From assembly GCF_007860135.1 (NCBI RefSeq), contig NZ_SJPV01000004.1, positions 248,001-312,000 on the forward strand: a DNA stretch of 64,000 nt, given 5' to 3'. The translations under genes were made by a program, and so were the position numbers. Shown piece by piece: positions 52,666 to 61,510 of this stretch (its first letter is position 1; each line of letters starts with the position of its first letter). Source of the stretch: Novipirellula artificiosorum (lineage in GTDB: Bacteria; Planctomycetota; Planctomycetia; Pirellulales; Pirellulaceae). The notes under the pieces were generated by a model, which was given only the letters and a program-made list of their open reading frames with translations, was not told the DNA's origin and searched no databases.

Positions 52666-55518
52666 CTAGGAATCGGAATCGGATGCTTCGTCATCATCGG
52701 GTGCGATCTCGAGTTCCGAATCGGACACGACGACGTTTCCATCGACGGTCACCACATCCGCACCCTCCTCCTCATCGGATTCTTCTTCTGGCGGGACGCG
52801 AACCGCAGCAACTAGACTGTCCCCTTCATCCACGTTCATGATTCGGACGCCTTGCGTGTTTCGACCGATCACGTTGATGTCGGCCGCCTTGATCCGCTGC
52901 AGCTTGCCGTTGGCGGTCATCATAAACAGCTCATCTTCATCCGTGACACGAGCGATTCCGATCACTTTGCCGTTCCGCTTGCTTGTGCGAATATCGCGAA
53001 CGCCCTTGCCACCCCGTTTTTGTGTGCGGTAGCGTGCACTGGAGGAGCTGTTCTCTTCTTCCGAGTCTGCTTCCGCAGCAACATCGTCTCCGGATTCTTC
53101 CAAGGCTTCGTCTCCGGTTTCGTCTCCGGCATCGCCATCCCCCGATTCCGCAGTGCCACCGGGTCCCGCATTGGGGCCAAAGAAGGTTCGCTTCCCATAG
53201 CCCTTTTCGCACACGGTCAGCAACGTTGCCTCGGGATCTGCGACGACCATCCCGACCACACAGTCGTCACCGACCAAACGAATCCCTTTGACGCCTGAGG
53301 TATTGCGGCCCATCGGTCGCGCATCGGATTCTCGGAACCGGATCGCCATACCGGATGCGGTGACCAAGACGACTTCGTCACCGGGCCCGATCACCGCCGC
53401 ATCGACCAACTCGTCGCCTTCTCGCAACTTGATCGCGATGATGCCACCTTTCTTTGGCCGACTGTATTGTTCCAACCGCGTCTTTTTTACCAGCCCGCTG
53501 CGCGTTGCCATGACCACAAAGTAGCCTGCTTGGTCAAAATCACGGATCGCCAAACACTCAGCAATTTTTTCGTCTTCTTGCAAATTCAGCAAGTTCACGA
53601 TCGCTCGCCCCTTGCTGTCACGCGCCAATTGAGGCAGATCGTAGACCTTTTGCCAACGGACTTTCCCCGTCGTGGTCAAGAACAGCAAATAGGCATGCGT
53701 GCTGGCGACAAACAGATGTTCGATAGGATCTTCGGTATCGGTCTTTGCCCCCTTCAATCCCTTGCCACCGCGACGCTGCGTGTTGTAAACGCTGGTGGGG
53801 GTCCGCTTGATGTAACCGCGATGGCTGATCGACACGACCATCGTTTCTTCGGTAATCAAGTCTTCCAAGTCGATGTTACCCAGCTCTTCCATGCTGATTT
53901 CGGTTCGTCGCTTATCGCCGAACCGACGTTTCATCTCTTCAAGGTCTTCCTTGATGATTCCGTTGATTCTTTCTTGACTCGAAAGGATGTCCAAGTAATC
54001 GGTGATCTCGGCAAGCAGGGCGGCATGCTCCGTTGACAGCTTTTCTTGCTCCAAGTTCACCAATTGGCCGAGCGTCATTCGCATGATCGCGTCGGTCTGG
54101 ACGCTGGTTAAGGTGTAGTTTTCCGATTCACCCCGTTCCAGAACGAACTGAGAGAACCCGTCGTCCCCCAACGCTCGCTTGAGCATCGCCGCAGGACACT
54201 CGATCAGCATCAATCGCTGCTTGGCTTCGGGTTGCGTCTTGCTTTCACGGATCGTCTTGATGATCTTGTCGATATCCGCAAGCGCCAAAAGCAGACCTTC
54301 GACAGTATGTTTTCGGCGTCGGGCGCGGGCGAGCAAGAATTGGGTTCGGCGGCGAATGACGGTGATGCGATGCCGCAAGAACTCTTGCAAAATCTCCTTG
54401 ATCGTCAGTTCACGAGGCTTGCCATCGACCAGTGCCAAGAAGATCAACGAGAACGTGTCTTGCAACGGCGAAAATTGGTACAACTGGTTCAGCACCACGT
54501 CGGGATCGGCATCGCGTTTCAGCTCGATCACCAACCGAACCGGCTCTTTCAAGTCGCTTTCATCGCGAATCCCCGAAATCCCCTTGATACGGTCGCCGTT
54601 GACCAATGCCGCAATCTTCTCGATCACTCGGTCACGGTACTGCTGATAGGGAATCTCCGAGACAACGATTCGCGATCGGTTGCCTTTCATTTCTTCGATT
54701 CGGCAACGGGCCCGCACGACGACCGTACTCCGACCGGTCTTGTAGCCGCGTCGGATGCCTGCACGGCCGCAAATGATCCCACCGGTGGGGAAGTCGGGAC
54801 CAGGGATGATCTCACAAATCTCGTCAATCGTCGTTTCCGGATGATCGATCAGGCGAATCAACGCTTCGCAGACCTCTGTCGGATTGTGAGGCGGGATGCT
54901 GGTTGCCATCCCCACCGCAATCCCACCGCTGCCGTTGATCAACAGACTCGGGAACTTGCTCGGAAGCACGGTGGGTTCCGTCCGCACTTCGTCATAGGTC
55001 GGTATGTAATCGACCGTGTCGAGTTTCAGGTCCTCGAGCATGGCCGCTGCGACCGGACTCAAGCGAGCTTCGGTGTATCGCATCGCCGCCGGCGGCAGCC
55101 CCGCAACGGATCCAAAGTTCCCCTGCTTGTCGATCAGCAAGGATCGCATGTTCCATTCTTGAGCCATCCGAACAAGCGTCGGGTAGATCACGCTTTCACC
55201 GTGCGGATGATAGTTGCCCGAGGTGTCGCCCGAGATCTTGGCACACTTGACCCGTTTGCTGCCGGGGCCGAGGTTCAAGTCGTTCATCGCGACCAAAATT
55301 CGCCGCTGGCTCGGCTTCAAGCCGTCGCGCACGTCCGGCAACGCACGGCTGACGATGACACTCATCGCATAGGTCAGATAACTCTCGCGTAGCTCGTCCT
55401 CGATCGGCAAATCGATCATCCGAAACGCACCGGCTCCGCCCGCATTCCCGCCGTTACCCTCCTGGGGTGCCGTGCCCTCGGTTTCGCCGTTTTCGTTGTT
55501 ATTGTCGTCGTCTGCCAA
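52666..55518 (-). CDS. gyrA: DNA gyrase subunit A
   Basis: Catalytic subunit of gyrase, cutting and rejoining DNA to introduce negative supercoils with GyrB. The active-site Tyr is Tyr 148 ([11 protein letters not shown]). The quinolone region reads [19 protein letters not shown], where E. coli Ser83 is kept (Ser 109) and Asp87 corresponds to Pro 113. A GyrA box QRRGGKG lies at 581-587 and a second box-like QKRGGKG at 833-839 in the C-terminal pinwheel. Two features lengthen it to 950 residues: an acidic insert at about 781-829 just before the second box, and an acidic tail from about 905. The N-terminus has an unusual Asn/Gly-rich 30-residue leader. The gyrB gene is not in the window. Confidence 0.97.
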   Translation of the reverse strand: MADDDNNNENGETEGTAPQEGNGGNAGGAGAFRMIDLPIEDELRESYLTYAMSVIVSRALPDVRDGLKPSQRRILVAMNDLNLGPGSKRVKCAKISGDTSGNYHPHGESVIYPTLVRMAQEWNMRSLLIDKQGNFGSVAGLPPAAMRYTEARLSPVAAAMLEDLKLDTVDYIPTYDEVRTEPTVLPSKFPSLLINGSGGIAVGMATSIPPHNPTEVCEALIRLIDHPETTIDEICEIIPGPDFPTGGIICGRAGIRRGYKTGRSTVVVRARCRIEEMKGNRSRIVVSEIPYQQYRDRVIEKIAALVNGDRIKGISGIRDESDLKEPVRLVIELKRDADPDVVLNQLYQFSPLQDTFSLIFLALVDGKPRELTIKEILQEFLRHRITVIRRRTQFLLARARRRKHTVEGLLLALADIDKIIKTIRESKTQPEAKQRLMLIECPAAMLKRALGDDGFSQFVLERGESENYTLTSVQTDAIMRMTLGQLVNLEQEKLSTEHAALLAEITDYLDILSSQERINGIIKEDLEEMKRRFGDKRRTEISMEELGNIDLEDLITEETMVVSISHRGYIKRTPTSVYNTQRRGGKGLKGAKTDTEDPIEHLFVASTHAYLLFLTTTGKVRWQKVYDLPQLARDSKGRAIVNLLNLQEDEKIAECLAIRDFDQAGYFVVMATRSGLVKKTRLEQYSRPKKGGIIAIKLREGDELVDAAVIGPGDEVVLVTASGMAIRFRESDARPMGRNTSGVKGIRLVGDDCVVGMVVADPEATLLTVCEKGYGKRTFFGPNAGPGGTAESGDGDAGDETGDEALEESGDDVAAEADSEEENSSSSARYRTQKRGGKGVRDIRTSKRNGKVIGIARVTDEDELFMMTANGKLQRIKAADINVIGRNTQGVRIMNVDEGDSLVAAVRVPPEEESDEEEGADVVTVDGNVVVSDSELEIAPDDDEASDSDS

Positions 55519-55769
55519 CGTGGTGTCCTAGCGTGAGTGGTGGTGCGAGATGCACCCTTTTCCCTACGAATGAAGCGACCCAGTGTACCAATTTCGGCTT
55601 TGGCTCACAACGGCCCCACGCATTCAGGCCAATGGCGCAAAGTCTTTGTCAGACAACACTTACAGCCTTCACTTTAGGGGGCTTTGGGAGCACGCCAAGA
55701 TCCGAGTCGCAGGCTTCCAGATCGGCGAGCTCGTTTCCGAAGCTTGGAAAGAGGGAATCGCCTGATCGG

Positions 55770-56948
55770 TTATTCCTTTGCGTTTTCCCCTTTGGCCGTG
55801 TGATGCCGAACGGGCCAGGACGAAAAGCGGCGGATGTACTGGTAATCGCTACTGCGATATTGATGAGTCAAACCCCACCTCAAGATCTCGGTGGGAGAGG
55901 CTTCGAGATCCGCGCTACGATTCAATCCAATTGCATGCGGTGCTCCTTGAATCGCACCCATGATTTCGAAGTTGATGCCATCGGCGGACCACTGGATCGT
56001 ATTGCGTTCGGGACCGTCCGTGGTGATCAACGATGCAATGCCTCCCTTGTAGGGCCACACACAAACCTCATGTCCGCTGTTACTGATTGGGTTGTAGGGG
56101 GATTTGATATACGGACCTTTGGGATCCTCTGCGATCGCCACGCCGTGTCGAATCATGCGGCCGCCAAAATTGATCTCCTCGCCCATCTGCTCGCCCTTGT
56201 AGTACAGGTAGAACTTTCCCTGAAAAGGCAGGATGCAGGGATCGTGAACCTTATGGCTGTCAAAGTCGCCTTTCTTTTTCACCAGAAAACGATTTTGTTC
56301 CTCGCCTTCCCAGATCCCATTGTTCGCCGGACTGAGGATCGGTTCGGCACTCTTGGTCCACGGGCCATCCGGCGAATCGGCCCAGGCCAACCCCACTTGG
56401 TTCTTGACCCGAACGTTATACGGTGATTTGACGGTTTGGTAACACAGGTAATAGAGACCATCATGCTTCATGATTTCGCAGGTAAAAACACTGCGATCAT
56501 CGTACGCTCCTTTTTGACCTCGGGGTACCGCCAAGCCCTCTTCCTTCCATGTCCAACCATCGGTCGAAGTGGCGTACCACAAATCACAACGATCCCAGGG
56601 GAAGACCTTTTCGTTTTCGACGTCTCCCCCGAACCCTTGGCTGGGCCCAACGGAGCGAGAGTACCAAACGTAGTATTTGCCATTTTCTTTAATCATGGCA
56701 CTCGGGTCACGACGCACCACACCTTTTTCGAAAGCCAAGTCACCTTTCAAATCTTGTGTGTTGAATTGGATGTACCAATCGTTCGACAAGTTCTTCCATT
56801 GCAGGGCGCGTTTCGTCGCCGCGCTTAACATCTCGGGATTGGAGATTCCGAAGTAATCGATCTGCTCAGGCGTCGGAGCGTTCGGCTGTTGAGCGAAACT
56901 GGCGCAGGGAAAAAGCAGTAGCAGAAGTGCAATAGCAGTTTGTTTCAT
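55770..56948 (-). CDS. Secreted GH117 alpha-1,3-(3,6-anhydro-L-galactosidase)
   Basis: Frees 3,6-anhydro-L-galactose from neoagaro-type oligosaccharides. Signal peptide MKQTAIALLLLLFPCASFAQ, then the five-bladed propeller. Family signatures: SNDWYIQFNTQDLKG, FEKGVVRRDPSAMIKENGKY, FPWDRCDLWYATSTDGWTWK, AYDDRSVFTCEIM and GHEVCVWPYKGGIASLITTD. The candidate catalytic residues are Asp 81 (base), Asp 236, Glu 294 and His 293; their spacings (155, 58, 57) agree with the residues published for GH117 structures as I remember them. 392 residues, complete. It ends a minus-strand operon; the cycloisomerase gene lies 33 bases upstream. Nearest alternative would be a GH43-like propeller, but the GH117 signatures argue against it. 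Confidence 0.9.
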   Translation of the reverse strand: MKQTAIALLLLLFPCASFAQQPNAPTPEQIDYFGISNPEMLSAATKRALQWKNLSNDWYIQFNTQDLKGDLAFEKGVVRRDPSAMIKENGKYYVWYSRSVGPSQGFGGDVENEKVFPWDRCDLWYATSTDGWTWKEEGLAVPRGQKGAYDDRSVFTCEIMKHDGLYYLCYQTVKSPYNVRVKNQVGLAWADSPDGPWTKSAEPILSPANNGIWEGEEQNRFLVKKKGDFDSHKVHDPCILPFQGKFYLYYKGEQMGEEINFGGRMIRHGVAIAEDPKGPYIKSPYNPISNSGHEVCVWPYKGGIASLITTDGPERNTIQWSADGINFEIMGAIQGAPHAIGLNRSADLEASPTEILRWGLTHQYRSSDYQYIRRFSSWPVRHHTAKGENAKE

Positions 56949-56981
56949 CAGAGTTGTCTCGCGAGTGTGTTTCAGCAGGAG

Positions 56982-58082
56982 TTACGAATTCATGGGGATT
57001 CGATGTTTGGCGATCTTTTCCCAATCGATTTCGACACCATGGCCGATTCGGTCTGAGGCATACGCGTAGCCGTCTTTGATCTGAAGTGGATGGATCAAAA
57101 ACTCGTCGACCCGAAAAGCGTGGATTTCCAGTAAGGATGCGTTGGGGATCCCCGCCAAACAGCTGACGTGCATCTCTTGGATACCATGGGTCGTCAGATT
57201 ACGGTTGTACGCTTCGGCGAGGTGCGCGACTTTCATCAACGCGGTGACGCCGCCAAGATTGGAAATGTCGGCATCGGGAAAGGAGATGCCCGCGTCAGCG
57301 ATCATGGTTCGAAACTCGTAGATCGAATGCAGGTTCTCCCCGCTGGCGACCGGAATCGGGCCTTCGGATTCAATCCGTCGGTGACCTTCAATATCGTCAG
57401 GAATGGTCGGCTCTTCGATCCAGTACAAATCGTAAGGTTCGAACGCCCGCACGGCCCGCAGCGCCTTTTCGACCGACCACTTCATGTTGACATCGACCAT
57501 CAACTTCTTGTCGGGCCCCAAAAATTCACGCACCGCAGCGATTCGCTCACATTCCTCGGCGATCGAATCGCGTCCGATTTTGATTTTGATCGCCCGCAGC
57601 CCCGCGTCGAGGAAGCCTTGGGTTTGCTGAAGCAGCTGTTCGATCGTCATGTCGAAGTCGATGCCCCCACCGTAGGCTTCGACTTTGTTGTTGTGACCGC
57701 CAAGCAAACGCCAAAGGGGTTCACCTGCCACGCGAGCCTTGAGGTCCCACAGCGCCGTGTCGATTGCCGAGATCCCAAACACCGCGATTCCACTGCGCCC
57801 CACATAATGCAACGCCCACCACATCTTCTGCCACAAATGCTCGATCCGCCGCGGGTCCTCGCCGATCAGCAGTGGCGCCAGGTTGTCCTTGACGAGCGTT
57901 GCGATGGAAGTCCCGCCCACTTGTCCGACGCTGTACGTGTACCCCATTCCGCTGGCGCCGTCGTCGGTGGTTAGCTTGACAACGATCAACGAAAACTCAC
58001 GTTGGACGCCATGTATCGCATCTTCCACCGGTTTGGCAAGTGGAACGTGATAAAGTTCGGTGTCGACTTTAACAATCTTCAT
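56982..58082 (-). CDS. Enolase-superfamily 3,6-anhydro-L-galactonate cycloisomerase (predicted)
   Basis: Predicted to open the anhydro ring of 3,6-anhydro-L-galactonate to 2-keto-3-deoxy-L-galactonate. The fold is mandelate-racemase/muconate-lactonising type: KxK motif in RAIKIKIGRD (Lys 166, Lys 168), metal ligands Asp 197 (VDVNMKW), Glu 223 (WIEEPTIPDD) and Glu 249 (ASGENLHS), and a base His 299 in TTHGIQEMHVS. The C-terminal LEIHAFRVDEFLIHPLQIKD segment resembles the known cycloisomerases from memory. 366 residues, complete. Neighbouring GH117 and aldehyde dehydrogenase genes strengthen this against a plain dehydratase such as galactonate or fuconate dehydratase, which remain alternatives. 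Confidence 0.85.
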   Translation of the reverse strand: MKIVKVDTELYHVPLAKPVEDAIHGVQREFSLIVVKLTTDDGASGMGYTYSVGQVGGTSIATLVKDNLAPLLIGEDPRRIEHLWQKMWWALHYVGRSGIAVFGISAIDTALWDLKARVAGEPLWRLLGGHNNKVEAYGGGIDFDMTIEQLLQQTQGFLDAGLRAIKIKIGRDSIAEECERIAAVREFLGPDKKLMVDVNMKWSVEKALRAVRAFEPYDLYWIEEPTIPDDIEGHRRIESEGPIPVASGENLHSIYEFRTMIADAGISFPDADISNLGGVTALMKVAHLAEAYNRNLTTHGIQEMHVSCLAGIPNASLLEIHAFRVDEFLIHPLQIKDGYAYASDRIGHGVEIDWEKIAKHRIPMNS

Positions 58083-58109
58083 TTTGACTCTTTGTTGTGA
58101 AACATGTCC

Positions 58110-59597
58110 TTAGCTGAAGTTGACGTAGAACGTCTTCTTCTCGAGATAGTTGTCCATTCCGTAGCGACCGTCTTCGCCCCCCGTTCCACTCAGTTTGTGA
58201 CCGTTGTGGAAACCTTGCCGCTGTTCGCCCATCGGTCGATTCACGTAAACCTCTCCGAATTCCAACTCCAACACCGCACGTTGAATTCGGCGTGAATCAT
58301 AGGTAAACAGAAAAGCGGCGAGACCATACGGGGAATCGTTTGCTAGCTGCAACGCTTCCTCAAAGCTGTGGATGCGCATGATCGGGCTGACCACACCGAA
58401 AACCTCCTCGCGCATCACGTCCATGGCATTGGTGCATTCGGTGAGAATCGTCGGCTCGTACCAATGGCCTCTGTCAAACAGCTTTCCACTTGGCCGCTTG
58501 CCACCGAGGACCAACTTCGCACCTTGGTCGATCGCCAATTGAACCGTCTTTTCAAGCTGATCGGTTTCGTAAGCGTTCACCTTCGGCCCGATGTCGGTCG
58601 CCGAGTCCATCGGGTCCCCCATCTTGAGCTTGGAAACCGCATCGATGTACTTCGTCAAGAACTCATCATAGACGGCATCATGAATGTAGAATCGCTCGGG
58701 GCACGTGCAAACTTGACCGCTATTGAGATGTCGCGAAACCACAGCGGCCTCGACGGCTTTTTCAACATCCCCATCCTCGAGCAAGATGAACGGCGCCTTT
58801 CCACCGAGTTCCAATCGAACGGCCGTCAAATTCTCAGCTGCCTTACGAAAGATCTCTTGGCCCGTCGCCGTTGAGCCGGTCATCGTCACCAGCCGTGTGA
58901 TCTTGTTGGTCACCAATTCTTCGCCCATGGTGTATCCGCCCCCGGTTACGAGGTTCAACACACCGGCAGGGATGCCTGCCTCGGCCGCCAATTCGCCAAG
59001 TGCCAGAACCGCAACCGGGGTCACCGATGGCGGTTTGACTACCATCACGTTTCCCGTCGTCAACGCAGGACCCACTTTTCGACAAGTCAGCGCCAACGGA
59101 AAGTTCCAAGCTGCAATCCCCACGCACACGCCATAAGGCACCTTGTGAATCATGATGTGCTCGCTGGGAAGGTCCGACGGCAAGATGTCGCCCTCGAGTC
59201 GCCGAGCCGCTTGCGCGGGGAAATTGATGAAGTCGGCCGACACATCGACTTCGCCTAATGCCAAGGCGTATGTTTTGCCCATTTCTTGGACCAGAATGGT
59301 CGCCAATCGTTCGCGATTCTGTCGAATCAGGTCAGCGAACTTCGCCAAAATGGCCCCTCGCTCCACCGCTGGCATCGCCGCCCAAGACGCTTGAGCCGAT
59401 TGAGCGGATCGGAGTGCCAGTTGGGCGTCCTCGGCGCTGCCGCACGGCACGGTGAACAACACCTCTTCGGTGGTGGGACTGGCGACGTCGATCGTCTTCC
59501 CCGAAGCCGCGTCGCACCATTGGCCGCCAATCCACATTCGGTAGTGGTCACAATTGGCAGCCGTATCTCGAGTCATCATGGTTTTGCAAGTTGTCAT
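58110..59597 (-). CDS. Aldehyde dehydrogenase, candidate 3,6-anhydro-L-galactose dehydrogenase
   Basis: NAD(P)-dependent oxidation of an aldehyde to an acid. In this operon the natural role is oxidising 3,6-anhydro-L-galactose to its aldonate; lactaldehyde oxidation (AldA-like) is the alternative. The start at 59597 lies two bases beyond the SDR stop; an earlier ATG at 59615 overlaps it. Conserved residues, numbered from 59597: Asn 165 (AAWNFPLALT), Lys 188, Glu 263 (ELGGKAP) and catalytic Cys 297 in GQVCTCPERFY, a form like AldA. About 495 residues, complete. No export signal, so the enzyme is cytoplasmic. Confidence 0.85.
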   Translation of the reverse strand: MTTCKTMMTRDTAANCDHYRMWIGGQWCDAASGKTIDVASPTTEEVLFTVPCGSAEDAQLALRSAQSAQASWAAMPAVERGAILAKFADLIRQNRERLATILVQEMGKTYALALGEVDVSADFINFPAQAARRLEGDILPSDLPSEHIMIHKVPYGVCVGIAAWNFPLALTCRKVGPALTTGNVMVVKPPSVTPVAVLALGELAAEAGIPAGVLNLVTGGGYTMGEELVTNKITRLVTMTGSTATGQEIFRKAAENLTAVRLELGGKAPFILLEDGDVEKAVEAAVVSRHLNSGQVCTCPERFYIHDAVYDEFLTKYIDAVSKLKMGDPMDSATDIGPKVNAYETDQLEKTVQLAIDQGAKLVLGGKRPSGKLFDRGHWYEPTILTECTNAMDVMREEVFGVVSPIMRIHSFEEALQLANDSPYGLAAFLFTYDSRRIQRAVLELEFGEVYVNRPMGEQRQGFHNGHKLSGTGGEDGRYGMDNYLEKKTFYVNFS

Positions 59598-59599
59598 GT

Positions 59600-60370
59600 C
59601 TATCGTCCCATCCATCCGCCATCGACCAACAATGTGGTTCCATGGACATACTGAGCAGCGTCGGAAGCCAGGAACACAACCGGTCCCTTAAAGTCATCCG
59701 GCTGTCCCCATCGGCCAGCCGGAATGCGAGCCAGGATCTGTTCACTGCGAACCGCATCGTTGCGAAGCGCTTCGGTGTTATCCGTGGCAATGTATCCCGG
59801 CGCGATCGCATTGACGTTCACGCCTTTGCCAGCCCATTCGTTGGCCAGCGCCATGGTCAATTGACCGATCCCCCCCTTGCTGGCTGCGTATCCGGGAACC
59901 GTAATGCCTCCTTGGAACGTCAACAACGACGCCGTGAAGATCACCTTGCCCGAGCCACGATCGATCATGTCTTTGCCAAATTCGCGGGATAAGATGAATT
60001 GGGCGTTGAGGTTCACCTCGATCACCTTGTCCCAATACTCATCAGGATGTTCGGCCGCCGGCTGGCGAAGAATCGTCCCTGCGTTGTTGACCAGGATATC
60101 GATCCGCGGATTATCCGCTTTGGCCGTCTCAACAAACGCATAGACCGCCTTGCGATCCGAAAAATCGCATTGGTAAGCACGGAACGATCGCCCCGCTGCA
60201 GTGACTTGTTTCTCAACCTCGCTGCCGTGTTCTTCGAGCGAGGCGGAAACGCCAAGAATGTCCGCGCCGGCTTCGGCTAAGCCGATGGCCATCGCTTTGC
60301 CAATGCCTCGCTTGCATCCCGTGACAAGAGCGACCTTGCCGGAAAGATCAAATTGCTTCAACGTGTTCAT
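59600..60370 (-). CDS. kduD: KduD-like short-chain dehydrogenase (2-keto-3-deoxygluconate 5-dehydrogenase type)
   Basis: Rossmann-fold oxidoreductase. Cofactor loop TGCKRGIG (17-24), NNAG (95-98), catalytic Ser 148, Tyr 161 and Lys 165 (GYAASKGG). The 256-residue length and segments (GKVIFTASLLTFQGGITVPG, LVDGGWMGR at the end) fit KduD/2-deoxy-D-gluconate 3-dehydrogenase. In the context here it may act as the 2,5-diketo-3-deoxy-galactonate/gluconate reductase, producing 2-keto-3-deoxygluconate. It lies two to three bases before the aldehyde dehydrogenase start and 20-bp tandem repeats precede its start. Direction of reaction is not readable from sequence. Confidence 0.85.
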   Translation of the reverse strand: MNTLKQFDLSGKVALVTGCKRGIGKAMAIGLAEAGADILGVSASLEEHGSEVEKQVTAAGRSFRAYQCDFSDRKAVYAFVETAKADNPRIDILVNNAGTILRQPAAEHPDEYWDKVIEVNLNAQFILSREFGKDMIDRGSGKVIFTASLLTFQGGITVPGYAASKGGIGQLTMALANEWAGKGVNVNAIAPGYIATDNTEALRNDAVRSEQILARIPAGRWGQPDDFKGPVVFLASDAAQYVHGTTLLVDGGWMGR

Positions 60371-60375
60371 GGTTT

Positions 60376-60455
60376 GAACGTATTCTTGTAGGGGTGAACG
60401 TATTCTTGTAGGGGTGAAGGTATTCTTGTAGGGGTGAAGGTATTCTTGTAGGGGT
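60376..60455. repeat. 20-bp tandem repeat, four copies
   Basis: Four 20-base units (60376-60395, 60396-60415, 60416-60435, 60436-60455) share the core TATTCTTGTAGGGGT; the first two begin GAACG and the last two GAAGG. A partial fifth unit follows at 60456-60462. It fills almost the whole gap between the dehydrogenase stop and the SDR start. Confidence 0.95.
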
Positions 60456-60469
60456 GAAGGTAGGAGTGA

Positions 60470-61483
60470 TTATTGCAATGCGATCAAGTACTTGATCCCA
60501 TCCGGATTCGCATCAATCGTTTCGAAAGTTTGTTGAACCTCCTCGATCGGACTGACTTGAGTGATCAGCTTGTCGAGATGCAACTTACCGCTCGCAGCCA
60601 ACTGGATCGCTTCCTCGAAGTCTTGTTCCTCGTAGAGCCGAGCGCCAATCATCTTGATTTCGGACCAAAAGAACTTGAACAGATTGACTGGTTTGGGCTG
60701 CGGATGGATGGCAACCATCACGATGCGTCCACGAACATTTGGCAGTTCCGTCATGACTTCCACCCCCGGTGCGGAACCGGAAACCTCAAAGACGCAATCT
60801 GCCATAGCGCCATCGGTGAGCGAACTGACCGCTTCCGGCAAACTGACGTCAAGCGGATTGATGGCTTTGATGCCAAGCGATTCGGCAAGCGCAATCCGCG
60901 ACGAATTGACCTCCGACAAAATCACGGTTGCCCCTTTGTCAATCGCGACCAATGCGATCAGCAACCCGATCGGCCCGCCACCGATGACGACACACGTTTC
61001 GCCCGATTGAACCTCTCCCAATCGCACGTCATGACAGGCCACGGCAGCCGGTTCGATCATGGCGCCGTGCTGAAGCGAGAGTGACTCGGGAAGTGGATGC
61101 AACGTGTAAGCGGGCACCGTCCAGGAAGATTGCATCCCGCCGGGCATGTCGATCCCGATGAACTTCAGATTCTTGCCCACATGGGAAAATCCACGATCAA
61201 ACGTGGTCGGATCGCCAAAAAATAGTGGCCGAACCGCAACGCGGTCTCCGACCGAGACATTCGTCACTCCGTCGCCGAGTTCCGCTACCGTAGCGGAAAC
61301 TTCATGGCCAATGATTTGAGGCTTTTGGACGCGAGCATCCATCGCACCGTGGAAGATGTGGATGTCCGTGCCACAGATGCCGCAGTAGGCGACTTCGAGC
61401 CGCACTTGGCCAGCTGCGGGCGGGAGCGATTGACTCTCGCCGATCGCAACGCGTCGATTTCCTTGATATTGAGCGGATTTCAT
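60470..61483 (-). CDS. Zinc-type medium-chain dehydrogenase (sorbitol/threonine dehydrogenase-like)
   Basis: NAD(P)-dependent alcohol dehydrogenase of 337 residues. The catalytic zinc site is CGICGTD with Cys 37, plus GHE (His 60, Glu 61). The dinucleotide loop is VIGGGPIG near 167-174. The structural-zinc lobe that normally holds four Cys has none (FFGDPTTFDRGFSHVG), so only the catalytic zinc is expected. In the operon it is a candidate for a 2-keto-3-deoxy-L-galactonate 5-dehydrogenase acting before the SDR; L-threonine, idonate or sorbitol dehydrogenation are the generic alternatives. The aldose epimerase gene is 27 bases upstream. Confidence 0.85.
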   Translation of the reverse strand: MKSAQYQGNRRVAIGESQSLPPAAGQVRLEVAYCGICGTDIHIFHGAMDARVQKPQIIGHEVSATVAELGDGVTNVSVGDRVAVRPLFFGDPTTFDRGFSHVGKNLKFIGIDMPGGMQSSWTVPAYTLHPLPESLSLQHGAMIEPAAVACHDVRLGEVQSGETCVVIGGGPIGLLIALVAIDKGATVILSEVNSSRIALAESLGIKAINPLDVSLPEAVSSLTDGAMADCVFEVSGSAPGVEVMTELPNVRGRIVMVAIHPQPKPVNLFKFFWSEIKMIGARLYEEQDFEEAIQLAASGKLHLDKLITQVSPIEEVQQTFETIDANPDGIKYLIALQ

Positions 61484-61510
61484 TTTCGCATTCCTACGGT
61501 TCTTGTCGTC

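Noticed and set aside
54232..55392. 386-codon plus-strand open frame opposite gyrA
   Set aside because: It is antisense to the conserved gyrA core and shows no family similarity; high GC codon use creates such shadows.
55467..56426. 319-codon plus-strand frame opposite GH117 and gyrA start
   Set aside because: It overlaps the GH117 gene on the other strand and has no similarity or promoter support.
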